From CG-Epi1 sp964634895 (GTDB taxonomy: Archaea; Thermoplasmatota; Poseidoniia; MGIII; CG-Epi1), in NCBI GenBank assembly GCA_964634895.1, contig CAZWJS010000009.1:1-45284 (forward strand): a DNA stretch of 45,284 nt. The letters are read 5' to 3'. The notes beneath the pieces are model-generated. The model made no database searches. It saw only the letters and a program-made list of their open reading frames with translations, and was not told where the DNA came from. Of the stretch, positions 24,762 through 32,518 are shown piece after piece (position 1 is the stretch's first letter; each line of letters starts with the position of its first letter). A program made the position numbers and the translations under genes.

Positions 24762-25904
24762 GTGTCGTTGCCAAAAGATAACAAAGATTCAATACCTGAA
24801 CCTGTAAAAGGCCTAGAGGGAATTGTAGCTGCAGATACAAATTTAAGTTCTGTAAATGGTGAAAAAGGAATCCTAAGATATTGTGGATATAACATAGATG
24901 ATTTAGCTCTTAATACGTCTTTTGAAGAAATAATATGCCTTCTTTATGATATTGAATTACCAAACAAAAAACGATTAGAGGAGATGACGAAACGAATTGG
25001 AGAAGCTCGTGTTTTGCCTAAGGAGATTCAAGAAGTGATATCGAATTTGGCAGGAAAAACGTCCCCTATGAGTACTTTGAGAACTGTAGTCTCTGCACTT
25101 GGCCATTATGAGAAGAATGTTCCATTGAAAGAACTTGCACCTAAAGCATTGAGATTGGTAGGACAAATTGCAACAGCTGTAGCAATGATTCACCGTTTAA
25201 GGGAAAATTTACCGATAATTGAAGCCGAACCTGACAAAGGTCATGCGGAAGATTTCTTGCACATGCTCACTGGTAAGAAACCAAGCACTACTGAAGTAAA
25301 AGCATTGGACTTGTATCTTATTCTTTTAGCCGATCACGGATTTAATGCATCTACCTTTTCGGCTAGAGTAACAGCAGGGACATTAGCTAACTTACACGCT
25401 GCAATAACATCCGCAGTTGGAACATTAAGTGGCCCTTTACATGGAGGTGCCAATGAAAAAGCAATGGATATGATTATTGAGATAGGCGATACTGAAAAAG
25501 CTGATTCATACGTAGAAAATGCATTTGAAAACAAACAGAAAATTATGGGATTCGGACACCGTGTTTACAAAGTTGATGATGCAAGAAAACCACATCTCAA
25601 AAAAATGGCTCAAAAACTTTGGTTAGAAAAAGATGATATAAAATTGTTCAAAGTAGCTGAGGAAATTGAAAAACAAGTTAAATTAAGAAAAACTATAATC
25701 ACAAATGTCGATTTTTATTCAGCTCCCTTGCTATATGGACTAGAAATACCAACCGACTTATTTACGCCACTTTTTGCTATGTCAAGGGTAGCTGGTTGGA
25801 CTGCTCATGTACTTGAACAATATCGAAACAATAGATTAATTAGACCACGTGCTAGATATATTGGACCAATTGATAGGACTTTTAGACCAATAGAACAAAG
25901 ATAA
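24762..25904 (+). CDS. gltA: Citrate synthase
   Basis: Condenses acetyl-CoA with oxaloacetate in the TCA cycle. About 380 aa, the short archaeal/Gram-positive (type I) size. Catalytic residues are recognisable: His in GPLHGGANEKA, His in GFGHRVYK and Asp in NVDFYSAPLLY; the C-terminal arginine region is SRVAGWTAHVLEQ...RPRARYIGP. The start is uncertain. A TTG at 24741 gives seven more residues, but a CTAAATAT TATA-like element centred about 24 nt upstream of the GTG at 24762 favours that codon, and it leaves 16 residues before the conserved KGLEG. Methylcitrate synthase activity is possible. Confidence 0.93.
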   Translation: MSLPKDNKDSIPEPVKGLEGIVAADTNLSSVNGEKGILRYCGYNIDDLALNTSFEEIICLLYDIELPNKKRLEEMTKRIGEARVLPKEIQEVISNLAGKTSPMSTLRTVVSALGHYEKNVPLKELAPKALRLVGQIATAVAMIHRLRENLPIIEAEPDKGHAEDFLHMLTGKKPSTTEVKALDLYLILLADHGFNASTFSARVTAGTLANLHAAITSAVGTLSGPLHGGANEKAMDMIIEIGDTEKADSYVENAFENKQKIMGFGHRVYKVDDARKPHLKKMAQKLWLEKDDIKLFKVAEEIEKQVKLRKTIITNVDFYSAPLLYGLEIPTDLFTPLFAMSRVAGWTAHVLEQYRNNRLIRPRARYIGPIDRTFRPIEQR

Positions 25905-25913
25905 TACAAAGAC

Positions 25914-25921
25914 ATTAAAAC
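25914..25921 (+). promoter_or_regulatory. TATA-like element of the Sua5/YrdC gene
   Basis: ATTAAAAC is centred about 25 nt upstream of the ATG at 25942, in the 37-nt gap after citrate synthase; consistent with a leaderless promoter. Confidence 0.4.
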
Positions 25922-25941
25922 TGTTATTTCTAACATGCAAT

Positions 25942-26517
25942 ATGATTTCCATTAAAGAAGCCATTAGAGCAATTGGTGATGGAAAAATTCTTATTTATCC
26001 GACAGACACAGTTTGGGGCATGGGATGCGATCCCTTTAATCAAAAAGCTGTCGACCTATTATTCAAAATAAAAGGGAAAAATAAATCTGGACTTAGTATA
26101 ATACTTAATAATTTAAAACTAATTGAACAATATTGTGAAGTAAATGAGTTAAGCCGAAATATTATCCAAAATTTTCTGCCAGGTCCTGTAACTTTAATTT
26201 TGAAGTCTAAAGTAAGATTTGCTAATGGAGTAATGAGAAATGGAAATATAGCTATAAGAATTCCCAAACACAAAACCTGTCTTGCATTATCTCAAGAGAT
26301 GCCATTAATCTCAACCAGTGCAAATAAGCACGGTGAAAATATTGCTAGAAACGTAAAGGAAGCTAAGAATATATTTGATTCAAAATGCTTGTACATTGAA
26401 GGTGAAGAACCTGAAGGAATAGAATCGACTATAATTGATATGACTAAAGAAAAACCTGAAATTAAACGGATTGGTGCTTTATACTCTAGTATATTGGAGG
26501 GAATTATTGAATCCTAA
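25942..26517 (+). CDS. Threonylcarbamoyl-AMP synthase (Sua5/YrdC family)
   Basis: 191-aa enzyme making threonylcarbamoyl-AMP from threonine, bicarbonate and ATP, the donor used by KEOPS/Kae1 to modify tRNA A37 to t6A. The YrdC fold signature is clear: ILIYPTDTVWGMGCDP, KGKNKSGLSIIL, FLPGPVTLILK and PLISTSANKHGE, then EGIESTIIDM. It is the short YrdC form, lacking the extra Sua5 C-terminal domain. The 3' end overlaps the methionine aminopeptidase start by 11 nt. A gene with a Pcc1-like domain lies 1.6 kb upstream on the same strand. Confidence 0.92.
   Translation: MISIKEAIRAIGDGKILIYPTDTVWGMGCDPFNQKAVDLLFKIKGKNKSGLSIILNNLKLIEQYCEVNELSRNIIQNFLPGPVTLILKSKVRFANGVMRNGNIAIRIPKHKTCLALSQEMPLISTSANKHGENIARNVKEAKNIFDSKCLYIEGEEPEGIESTIIDMTKEKPEIKRIGALYSSILEGIIES
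26496..26509 (+). promoter_or_regulatory. Shine-Dalgarno and TTG start of methionine aminopeptidase
   Basis: GGAGGG followed by 5 nt and a TTG codon, inside the end of the Sua5 coding region. One of the few strong ribosome-binding sites in a window where most first genes look leaderless; it decides the start of the downstream gene. Confidence 0.7.
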
Positions 26518-27400
26518 GGAAATAAAAAAATGGAAAGCAGCCGGCAAATTAGCTCACAAGGCATTGTATTTTGGTAAATCTTTGATTAAAAGTAATGTTT
26601 CTATGCTAGAAACTACAGAAAAAATTGAAGAATATGTTTTAGATAACGGAGGTAAATTAGCATTCCCAACTAATATAGCTGCAAATGACATAGGTGCTCA
26701 TTGGACGCCATCAAGTAAAAGTAACGATGTATTCAAAAAAGGAGATTTAGTCAAACTGGATGTTGGCGTTCACATTGATGGATACATTGGTGATAATGCA
26801 TTAACCATAGAAATTGAATCTAAAAAATATAAAAATATGATTGAAGCCTCAAGAGAAGCTCTTAACGCAGCAATTGAAGTAGCTGGACCTGGAGTAAATG
26901 TAGGACTTATAGGGCATGCTGTCCAAAATACAATCGAAAGTTACGGTTACAGACCTATTGCTAATCTTACAGGACACGGAATAAAGAGATACAATTTGCA
27001 TAGTGGAATATCAATTCCAAGTATTGCTGAAAGAGGTGGACCCGTGCTCAAATCTGGAGATGTTATTGCTATTGAACCATTTGTGACAAATGGTGCAGGA
27101 AGAGTTGGAGGTAAACGTAATTCAAACATTTACCACATGAGACAAGTCCGTAAGATTAGAGATGAAAAAGCCTCTAATTTAATGAAAAAAATTCAAGAAA
27201 AATACAAAGGTTTACCATTTGCTGAAAGGTGGATAAGTAAATTCCAAAATGGAGCTACAAGAGACTTCCAAAAATTGATCAAGGCTGGTGTAGTTTCATA
27301 TTATCCCATACTTGATGAATTAGGGAAAGGTATGGTGACACAATCGGAGCACACTGTCATGATTACAAACAATGGTGTTGAGGTCTTGACAATTGAGTGA
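26507..27400 (+). CDS. map: Methionine aminopeptidase, type II
   Basis: About 297-aa metalloprotease that removes the initiator methionine. Metal ligands of the pita-bread fold are in VKLDVGVHIDGYIGDNALTI (two Asp), LTGHGIKRYNLH (His), VIAIEPFVTNG (Glu) and TQSEHTVMI (Glu). The type II insertion and length fit archaeal MetAP. I place the start at TTG 26507 because GGAGGG lies at 26496-26501, an ideal Shine-Dalgarno spacing of 5 nt, and because 'NPKEIKKWKAAGKLA' is the expected beginning. The overlap with the Sua5 gene is 11 nt and the stop overlaps the CLC start by 8 nt, giving a three-gene translationally coupled run. Confidence 0.93.
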   Translation: MNPKEIKKWKAAGKLAHKALYFGKSLIKSNVSMLETTEKIEEYVLDNGGKLAFPTNIAANDIGAHWTPSSKSNDVFKKGDLVKLDVGVHIDGYIGDNALTIEIESKKYKNMIEASREALNAAIEVAGPGVNVGLIGHAVQNTIESYGYRPIANLTGHGIKRYNLHSGISIPSIAERGGPVLKSGDVIAIEPFVTNGAGRVGGKRNSNIYHMRQVRKIRDEKASNLMKKIQEKYKGLPFAERWISKFQNGATRDFQKLIKAGVVSYYPILDELGKGMVTQSEHTVMITNNGVEVLTIE

Positions 27401-29222
27401 CTATTCTGGCCCAAAAGAAAGATTAAAGAAAATTATCGATTCGTCAATGTTTCAAATAAATGTGCTTGCTGCAATAACTGGGGCTTGCACTGCCATTCTA
27501 ACTTGGATTTTTATATCAGTTAGTGAAGGGATTCAAGGAATTTTTTATGGAGATAGTCTAATTCAGAACTCTTTTGTTGGTACTGAACGAGAATGGTTAA
27601 TTATCTTCGTACCTGCACTAGGTGGATTAATTGCAGGATTAATTATAGAATATTGGTCTAAAGAAGCTAAAGGTGCAGGAGTGCCAATAGTTATGGAAGC
27701 TGTAGCGTTTAATGAGGCGAGACTAAGTGCAAAAAAAGGTATTGCCAAAGGTGTCGCTTCAGCAGTTTGTATTGGTACAGGTATGTCTTTAGGTAGAGTT
27801 GGGCCAATGGTTGTAATCTCTTCTACTGTTGGATCCGAAATTGGCCAAAGAACTGGAAAAACGGTTGATGAAACAAGAACAATTGTGGGCTGTGGTGCCG
27901 CAAGTGCGATAACTACTGCATTTAACGCACCTTTAGGAGGAGTATTATTTGCTATTGAATTAATCTTAGCTGAGTTACGAACAAAATCATTCATTCCAAT
28001 TGTTGTGGCGGCAGTAATTGCTACAACAGTTGGTAGAAGTCTAACTGGAGATGTAGCTGCCTTCGATAGTATACCTAATTACAAACTAGGTTCGCCAATA
28101 GAATATCCCTTCTATATTGTTTTAGGAATGGTTACTGGATTTGCAGCATCAATTTTTATAAAATTATTAGATCTAGTTGAAAAAAACATAGAAAAATTTG
28201 AGATTATTCCCGTTCCTATGAGAACCTGTTTAGGTGGCCTTTTTGTGGGAATAATTGCCCTTTCTTTTCCTCATATCTTAGGCAATGGATTTGATGTTAC
28301 ATCGGATTTAATCTCTTTAGACTCAGAAGGAGGGAAACTAATACTTGGCGAGAGCTTTTCAAATAATAAAAATATAGGTTCGAGCATATCAAGTATTTTG
28401 CTTTTTATCTTTTCAATAATGGCGCTTAAAATAATTGCCACCTCTGTTTCTATAGGAAGCGGCGGGTCTGGAGGGATTTTTACGCCTAGCTTGTTCATAG
28501 GAGCTGCAATTGGGGCTGGAATGGGGTTAATGCTATACAATATGAATATCATTGGACATCCTGGAGCTTTTGCACTGGTAGGAATGGCTGCTTTTGTAGC
28601 TGCAACGACTAGAGCTACATTAACTGCAATAGTATTGCTTTTTGAGATGACTGCAAGCTACGAAATTATATTGCCCTTGATGTTATCATGTGTAGTCGCT
28701 GATGCAGTATGTTATGCCTTTTCTGAAAATTCTATATATACTTCAAAACTGGCTAGAAGAGGAATTAACATTGACCTTGGAGCTGGACAGGATTTAATGA
28801 GAATGATAAAGGTTAAAGATGCAATGTCTGAGGAAGTAATGACTATCAAACCAAATAAACCTCTAGAAGTAGCTCTACAAATGATAGAAGACACTGGTCA
28901 CATGAGTTTACCAGTAGTTAATAATGAAAAAAAACTTTATGGAATTATTACATGGACTGATATACACTCAGCAGCTCTAAATCATGAGAGGCATCTAACT
29001 GTTAATGATTATTGTGTAACTGATTTAATAACTATAAATCCTGAAGATACTCTTGACAAAGCATTGGACTGTTTGGGGTCTAAAGAGATTAGTCATCTAC
29101 CTGTAGTTGAAAAATTAAATAAAGATAAATTAATAGGTATAATTACAAAAGGCGACATAATTCAAGCATACAATAGACGTAGATTCATCCGAAAAAAGAT
29201 GAGTTGGAAGGACAAAATATAA
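27393..29222 (+). CDS. CLC family chloride channel/transporter with two CBS domains
   Basis: 609-aa membrane protein. Residues ~20-445 are the CLC pore: GAGVP (motif 1), GTGMSLGRVGPMV (motif 2, residues 128-140), FNAPLGGVLFAIEL and the anion-binding GGIFTPSLFIGAAIG. Residues ~475-605 are two CBS domains (VKDAMSEEVMTI...; VTDLITINPED...), which sense adenine nucleotides in relatives. The normally conserved gating glutamate of motif 2 (G-R/K-E-G-P) is Val136 here, and the second proton-path glutamate of E. coli ClcA (E203) aligns with Leu. That suggests a channel-like or uncoupled anion permease. Start TTG at 27393 overlaps map by 8 nt. Confidence 0.92.
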   Translation: MSDYSGPKERLKKIIDSSMFQINVLAAITGACTAILTWIFISVSEGIQGIFYGDSLIQNSFVGTEREWLIIFVPALGGLIAGLIIEYWSKEAKGAGVPIVMEAVAFNEARLSAKKGIAKGVASAVCIGTGMSLGRVGPMVVISSTVGSEIGQRTGKTVDETRTIVGCGAASAITTAFNAPLGGVLFAIELILAELRTKSFIPIVVAAVIATTVGRSLTGDVAAFDSIPNYKLGSPIEYPFYIVLGMVTGFAASIFIKLLDLVEKNIEKFEIIPVPMRTCLGGLFVGIIALSFPHILGNGFDVTSDLISLDSEGGKLILGESFSNNKNIGSSISSILLFIFSIMALKIIATSVSIGSGGSGGIFTPSLFIGAAIGAGMGLMLYNMNIIGHPGAFALVGMAAFVAATTRATLTAIVLLFEMTASYEIILPLMLSCVVADAVCYAFSENSIYTSKLARRGINIDLGAGQDLMRMIKVKDAMSEEVMTIKPNKPLEVALQMIEDTGHMSLPVVNNEKKLYGIITWTDIHSAALNHERHLTVNDYCVTDLITINPEDTLDKALDCLGSKEISHLPVVEKLNKDKLIGIITKGDIIQAYNRRRFIRKKMSWKDKI

Positions 29223-29261
29223 GAAACCAAGCTTTTAATTCATAACTATAGATGCTAAGAA

Positions 29262-29390
29262 ATGTCACCTGATGATAATAGCGCTGAAATAAGGTTGGGA
29301 AGTCCAAGCTCTAATAAAAGAGCGAAGAGTTCACCATCACTTTTTAGCATATTTGAAAAGATGATAAATGTATTAAAAAAATATTGGTAA
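29262..29390 (+). CDS. 42-aa basic small protein, hypothetical
   Basis: ATG at 29262, ending at 29390. It is Ser/Lys-rich (SPSSNKRAKSSPS) with an amphipathic end (LFSIFEKMINVLKKYW). A TATA-like TTTTAAT at 29233-29239 sits about 26 nt upstream, so it could be the leaderless first gene of a pair with the SAP-domain gene, whose ATG follows 3 nt after this stop. No homologue recognised. It might instead be the untranslated leader of the next gene. Confidence 0.4.
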   Translation: MSPDDNSAEIRLGSPSSNKRAKSSPSLFSIFEKMINVLKKYW

Positions 29391-29393
29391 AAC

Positions 29394-30305
29394 ATGGCTT
29401 GGTTCGGTGGAAAAAAGAAAAGCAAGAAGAAACCTCCTGTTCTAGAACCTGTAGGTGCACCAGCTATTCAAGCTGCGCCGGTTGCACAGCCTGTAGTAGA
29501 ACCTGTGCAAAATACCCAAGCAATTCCTGCAGTTCAAGCAGTTCCTACTCAGACCACGCCCCTAGTACAAGAACCTATAGTAGAAATTGCACCAGTGGGA
29601 GTAGTTGCTGACGAAAATGTGACGATAACTACTGATGCTGTAACTCCAGCCAATCCCCAAATACCTGCCTCAACAGGATGGGCTAAAAAAAGTGTTAAAC
29701 CACTATTTGATATTCACAAAAAACTTGACCATATGATGGATGCTAAAGGGAAAAGTCTAGAAGAAAGATACAAGGATAGATTTGGAGACAAATTACCGGA
29801 ATCTGTTGCTGCTGATTCGGCTAGAAAAGAATACAATGAAAAAAAGGCCATAGAAGAAGAAAAACCTAAAATAACATTCAAACAAAGATCTCAACTAAAC
29901 TTAAAGCCTAAAGTCAAAAAGACCACAAAGGTCCAAGAGAAAACGATTGTTCAGAAAAAAGAAACCGGAAAAGAAACCGGAAAAGGAATAGGAAATAAAA
30001 TTGGAAGTGGAATTAAGAAAGGTGGAACGAAAACTAAAGCTGCTTTTGGTAGAGCCGGGGCTGCAGTTGGTAGAGGTGCTGGAGCTGTAAAATCAGGAAT
30101 TGGAAGAGGAACCTCTAGAGTCATTGGACTATTTAGAAGAAATAAAGAAAGTAAAGATAAAACACAAGGTAAGAAAAGAGGTAGATCTACAAAGAAAATA
30201 GATTATAAATCAATGAAACTACCTGAATTGAAAGCCGAATTAAAGAAAAAAGGATTGCCCATCTCAGGAAACAAGGCTGATCTAATAAAACGACTAGAAA
30301 AATAA
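29394..30305 (+). CDS. SAP-domain protein with low-complexity linker and basic Gly-rich region
   Basis: 303-aa protein. The order is a lysine-rich start (MAWFGGKKKSKKKPP), an Ala/Pro/Val/Gln-rich flexible stretch (~20-90), a charged helical segment (~100-150), a basic Gly/Lys/Arg-rich segment (~195-255, with repeated GRGxG and GKETGK-like units), and a C-terminal SAP motif (~270-303: MKLPELKAELKKKGLPISG then ADLIKRLEK). SAP domains bind DNA, often AT-rich scaffold regions. The net charge is strongly positive. It may be a chromatin or nucleoid protein, but this is inferred; the N-terminal two thirds match no family I know. Confidence 0.75.
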   Translation: MAWFGGKKKSKKKPPVLEPVGAPAIQAAPVAQPVVEPVQNTQAIPAVQAVPTQTTPLVQEPIVEIAPVGVVADENVTITTDAVTPANPQIPASTGWAKKSVKPLFDIHKKLDHMMDAKGKSLEERYKDRFGDKLPESVAADSARKEYNEKKAIEEEKPKITFKQRSQLNLKPKVKKTTKVQEKTIVQKKETGKETGKGIGNKIGSGIKKGGTKTKAAFGRAGAAVGRGAGAVKSGIGRGTSRVIGLFRRNKESKDKTQGKKRGRSTKKIDYKSMKLPELKAELKKKGLPISGNKADLIKRLEK

Positions 30306-30306
30306 A

Positions 30307-31398
30307 CTAACGGTGAGTTATTATGCTTACAATATCGCCATTCTTTACTTCATGGCTCAAACCTACTGTTTGCCCTGGGAATTTAGCTGAAGGACCCCAG
30401 ACTTGTGAATAACGAAACTTACGTATAAAATCTCTATGCAATCTTTGTGAAATTTCTGCAATGGTTGTTCCTTTCCTAACTACCATTGGCTCTTCTAAAT
30501 CTGCCTTTTCACCCTGAGGTTTCATGTATATAGAAATAAAATCTAACGATTTGTAAATTACCCTTTTTAATTTCTCAATTCCTTTACCCGTAGGTGCTGC
30601 AATCTCAACAAACTTTTCTTTACCAAATATAGCCTTAGCATCAACTAATTGTTCTGAGTTAATCATATCAACCTTAGTTAGAACATTGAACGAAGGTGCA
30701 TAAACTCTAGTGCTTGCCAGAATATCAACTAAATCATCAATAGTTATTTTTTGCCTAAGAACAACTTGAGCATTGACTATCCCATACTCTCTAACAACTG
30801 TCTTAATGGCTTCGTCTTCAACGTCTTGCTTTGTAATAGATATAATCTCTATTCCACCTATTCCTGTCTTTGAAACGCTACCATTTGGTGGGTTAGAATT
30901 AAGACGTATACCTGAGTCATATAATTCCTTAAGAATAACGTGAGGTGCTGGCTCAGTTGCATCGACTACATGGACTATTAAATCTGCTGAGCGTATAACT
31001 GAAAGAACTTCTTTGCCTCTACCTGCACCTCTTGCAGCACCTTCAATTAAGCCTGGTAAATCAAGAATTTGTATATTTGCATCATTATACTTCATAACTC
31101 CTGGAACCACATCTAATGTTGTAAATGCATACGAACCTGTTTCACTATCTGCATCTGTCAAACAATTAAGTAATGTAGATTTACCTACACTTGGCAATCC
31201 AACTAGGGCTACTGTTGCGTCTCCAGCCTTTCGAACACCATAACCACTCCCTTTAGGCCCGGATGAACTTATGACTACTTCTTCTCTTAATTGGGCAAGT
31301 TTAGCCTTTAACTTACCAATATGATGTTGAGTAGCTTTGTTATACTTGGTATTGGCGATTTCCTCCTCAATATCTGTAATCTTATCAGTAAGAGACAC
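30307..31398 (-). CDS. DRG-family GTPase (Obg superfamily) with TGS domain
   Basis: 363-aa developmentally-regulated-GTP-binding-like protein, a ribosome-associated translation GTPase conserved in archaea and eukaryotes. The N-terminal coiled helix (1-45, IEEEIANTKYNKATQHHIGKL) is characteristic. The GTPase motifs are GLPSVGKST (residues 67-75), YAFTTLDVVPG (switch I), LDLPGLIEGA (G3) and TKVDM (G4). The last ~75 residues form the TGS domain (PMVVRKGTTIAEISQRLHRDF...). The start is GTG at 31398 with a TATA-like element 25 nt upstream. Tail-to-tail with the SAP gene, one base apart. Confidence 0.96.
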   Translation of the reverse strand: MSLTDKITDIEEEIANTKYNKATQHHIGKLKAKLAQLREEVVISSSGPKGSGYGVRKAGDATVALVGLPSVGKSTLLNCLTDADSETGSYAFTTLDVVPGVMKYNDANIQILDLPGLIEGAARGAGRGKEVLSVIRSADLIVHVVDATEPAPHVILKELYDSGIRLNSNPPNGSVSKTGIGGIEIISITKQDVEDEAIKTVVREYGIVNAQVVLRQKITIDDLVDILASTRVYAPSFNVLTKVDMINSEQLVDAKAIFGKEKFVEIAAPTGKGIEKLKRVIYKSLDFISIYMKPQGEKADLEEPMVVRKGTTIAEISQRLHRDFIRKFRYSQVWGPSAKFPGQTVGLSHEVKNGDIVSIITHR

Positions 31399-31419
31399 AA
31401 TACTTCAGAATTAGGGGGG

Positions 31420-31425
31420 ATTAAA
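31420..31425 (-). promoter_or_regulatory. TATA-like element with C-tract, DRG GTPase gene
   Basis: TTTAAT on the minus strand followed by CCCCCC (31414-31419), centred about 25 nt before the GTG start, consistent with a leaderless transcript. Confidence 0.45.
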
Positions 31426-31432
31426 CGTATTG

Positions 31433-31446
31433 AGTTGACATCAACT
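31433..31446. repeat. 14-bp palindrome between divergent DRG and coiled-coil genes
   Basis: AGTTGA-CA-TCAACT, a perfect 6-bp inverted repeat with a 2-nt centre. It overlaps the upstream edge of the plus-strand TATA-like element (TATAATA, 31446-31452, 27 nt before the ATG at 31476) and lies just upstream of the minus-strand promoter, where a regulator could affect both genes. Confidence 0.5.
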
Positions 31447-31475
31447 ATAATATCTAACCACCTTATTGCATAGAC

Positions 31476-32171
31476 ATGGTATATCCGTGGAGTAGAAAGC
31501 CAAAAGATGAAAATGAAGCTTCAAGTGAAGATAATGAAGAAAAAAGTGACACACCGGATTCTGATGAGAGCATCAGTAATAATGAACTCGAAGACAATCC
31601 TGTAAAGGAAGAAAAAAGTGAAGTATGGGATCCTGAAGATCCTCGCTCGATTATGCTAAATATTCTTAAATTAGAAGGATACAAAATGGATTCAGGGACT
31701 CTATTTATAGCGTTTAAAGAAGCTTCAAAGAATGATTCTGAAGCTGGAATGATGGAAGATTTCAAAAACGCTCTAGAAGAATTAGCAAATCTTGGAAAAA
31801 TAAAGAATGATAGTGAAGGAAACATAATGACTATTGAGGAACATGATAGAGAAAAATCTCAATCTGCAAATAAAGAATCAAAAGAGGAAGATGCTGAAGA
31901 ACCCAATGGCAATGATAAAAATGATGAATCAAGTAACGAAGAAACTAATGATGAATCAAGTAACGAAGAAACTAATGATGAATCAAGTAGCGAAGACTTA
32001 GAATCAATTATTAAACTTAAAGAGGAAACTGACTCCTGGCTAATTGAAAAATTAAAAAACAATGAATCAATTGAAGAAAACAACGATTTAAGAAAAGAAA
32101 TTGATGAACTTAAGACTCGAGTTGAAAAATTAGAAAAAATAATAAAGAATATGACAAGAGCGTTCGAGTAG
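31476..32171 (+). CDS. Acidic protein with winged-helix-like core and C-terminal coiled coil, unknown function
   Basis: 231-aa highly acidic protein. Residues 1-48 are Glu/Asp/Ser-rich; ~56-118 form a compact helical segment (SIMLNILKLEGYKMDSGTLF... MMEDFKNALEELANLGKI) that could be a small winged helix; ~125-172 are acidic low-complexity, including 2.8 copies of the 9-residue unit NDESSNEET encoded by an almost perfect 27-bp tandem repeat; and ~175-231 form a coiled coil (LRKEIDELKTRVEKLEKIIKNM). I recognise no family. It is followed after 30 nt by the RNase P subunit gene. Confidence 0.75.
   Translation: MVYPWSRKPKDENEASSEDNEEKSDTPDSDESISNNELEDNPVKEEKSEVWDPEDPRSIMLNILKLEGYKMDSGTLFIAFKEASKNDSEAGMMEDFKNALEELANLGKIKNDSEGNIMTIEEHDREKSQSANKESKEEDAEEPNGNDKNDESSNEETNDESSNEETNDESSSEDLESIIKLKEETDSWLIEKLKNNESIEENNDLRKEIDELKTRVEKLEKIIKNMTRAFE
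31920..31995 (+). repeat. 27-bp tandem repeat within the acidic coiled-coil gene
   Basis: Two identical 27-bp copies (31920-31946 and 31947-31973) and a third partial copy with one substitution (31974-31995). The period is a multiple of three, so copy-number changes keep the frame. Not a CRISPR: no spacers. Confidence 0.9.
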
Positions 32172-32201
32172 TTGAACAACTTGCTAAGAGGTTAGAATAA
32201 T

Positions 32202-32480
32202 TTGGTGGTTAAAGAAAATAAAGGAAGGAAAAGATACATTCTTTTCAAGCACCCCAGAATTCTATCTAAAAAACAAACTGATATTTTGTTTAAAGATTTA
32301 TTTAAAAATCTAAAGGGAAAGATTAGTTGGAAACTTATAATATTCAAAAAAGATTACGGGATTTTACGTGTAGACCATAAATTAGTAGAAGAAATCAGAT
32401 TGATATTAGCTCAATATAAGTCAGAAAAAGGCATTATTACTACGAAAACTAGTGGAACACTAAAGGCCCTCATGAAATAA
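32202..32480 (+). CDS. rnp2: Ribonuclease P protein component 2 (Pop5)
   Basis: 92-aa Rpp14/Pop5-family protein, a subunit of archaeal RNase P that trims tRNA 5' leaders. It matches the pattern RKRYILFK at the start, then DYGILRVDHKLVEEIRLILAQY and the final TTKTSGTLKALMK, where 'SGT' plus a basic residue is conserved. Slightly shorter than many homologues (about 110-120) but both conserved halves are present. The start is TTG at 32202, or GTG at 32205; a purine-rich AGAGG lies upstream. Confidence 0.85.
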   Translation: MVVKENKGRKRYILFKHPRILSKKQTDILFKDLFKNLKGKISWKLIIFKKDYGILRVDHKLVEEIRLILAQYKSEKGIITTKTSGTLKALMK

Positions 32481-32518
32481 GGAGTAATCGTTATTATGCC
32501 GCAATTATTTGGAAAGTG

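Noticed and set aside
31920..31995. Direct repeats resembling a CRISPR array
   Set aside because: The 27-bp units are contiguous with no spacers and lie in frame inside a coding region.
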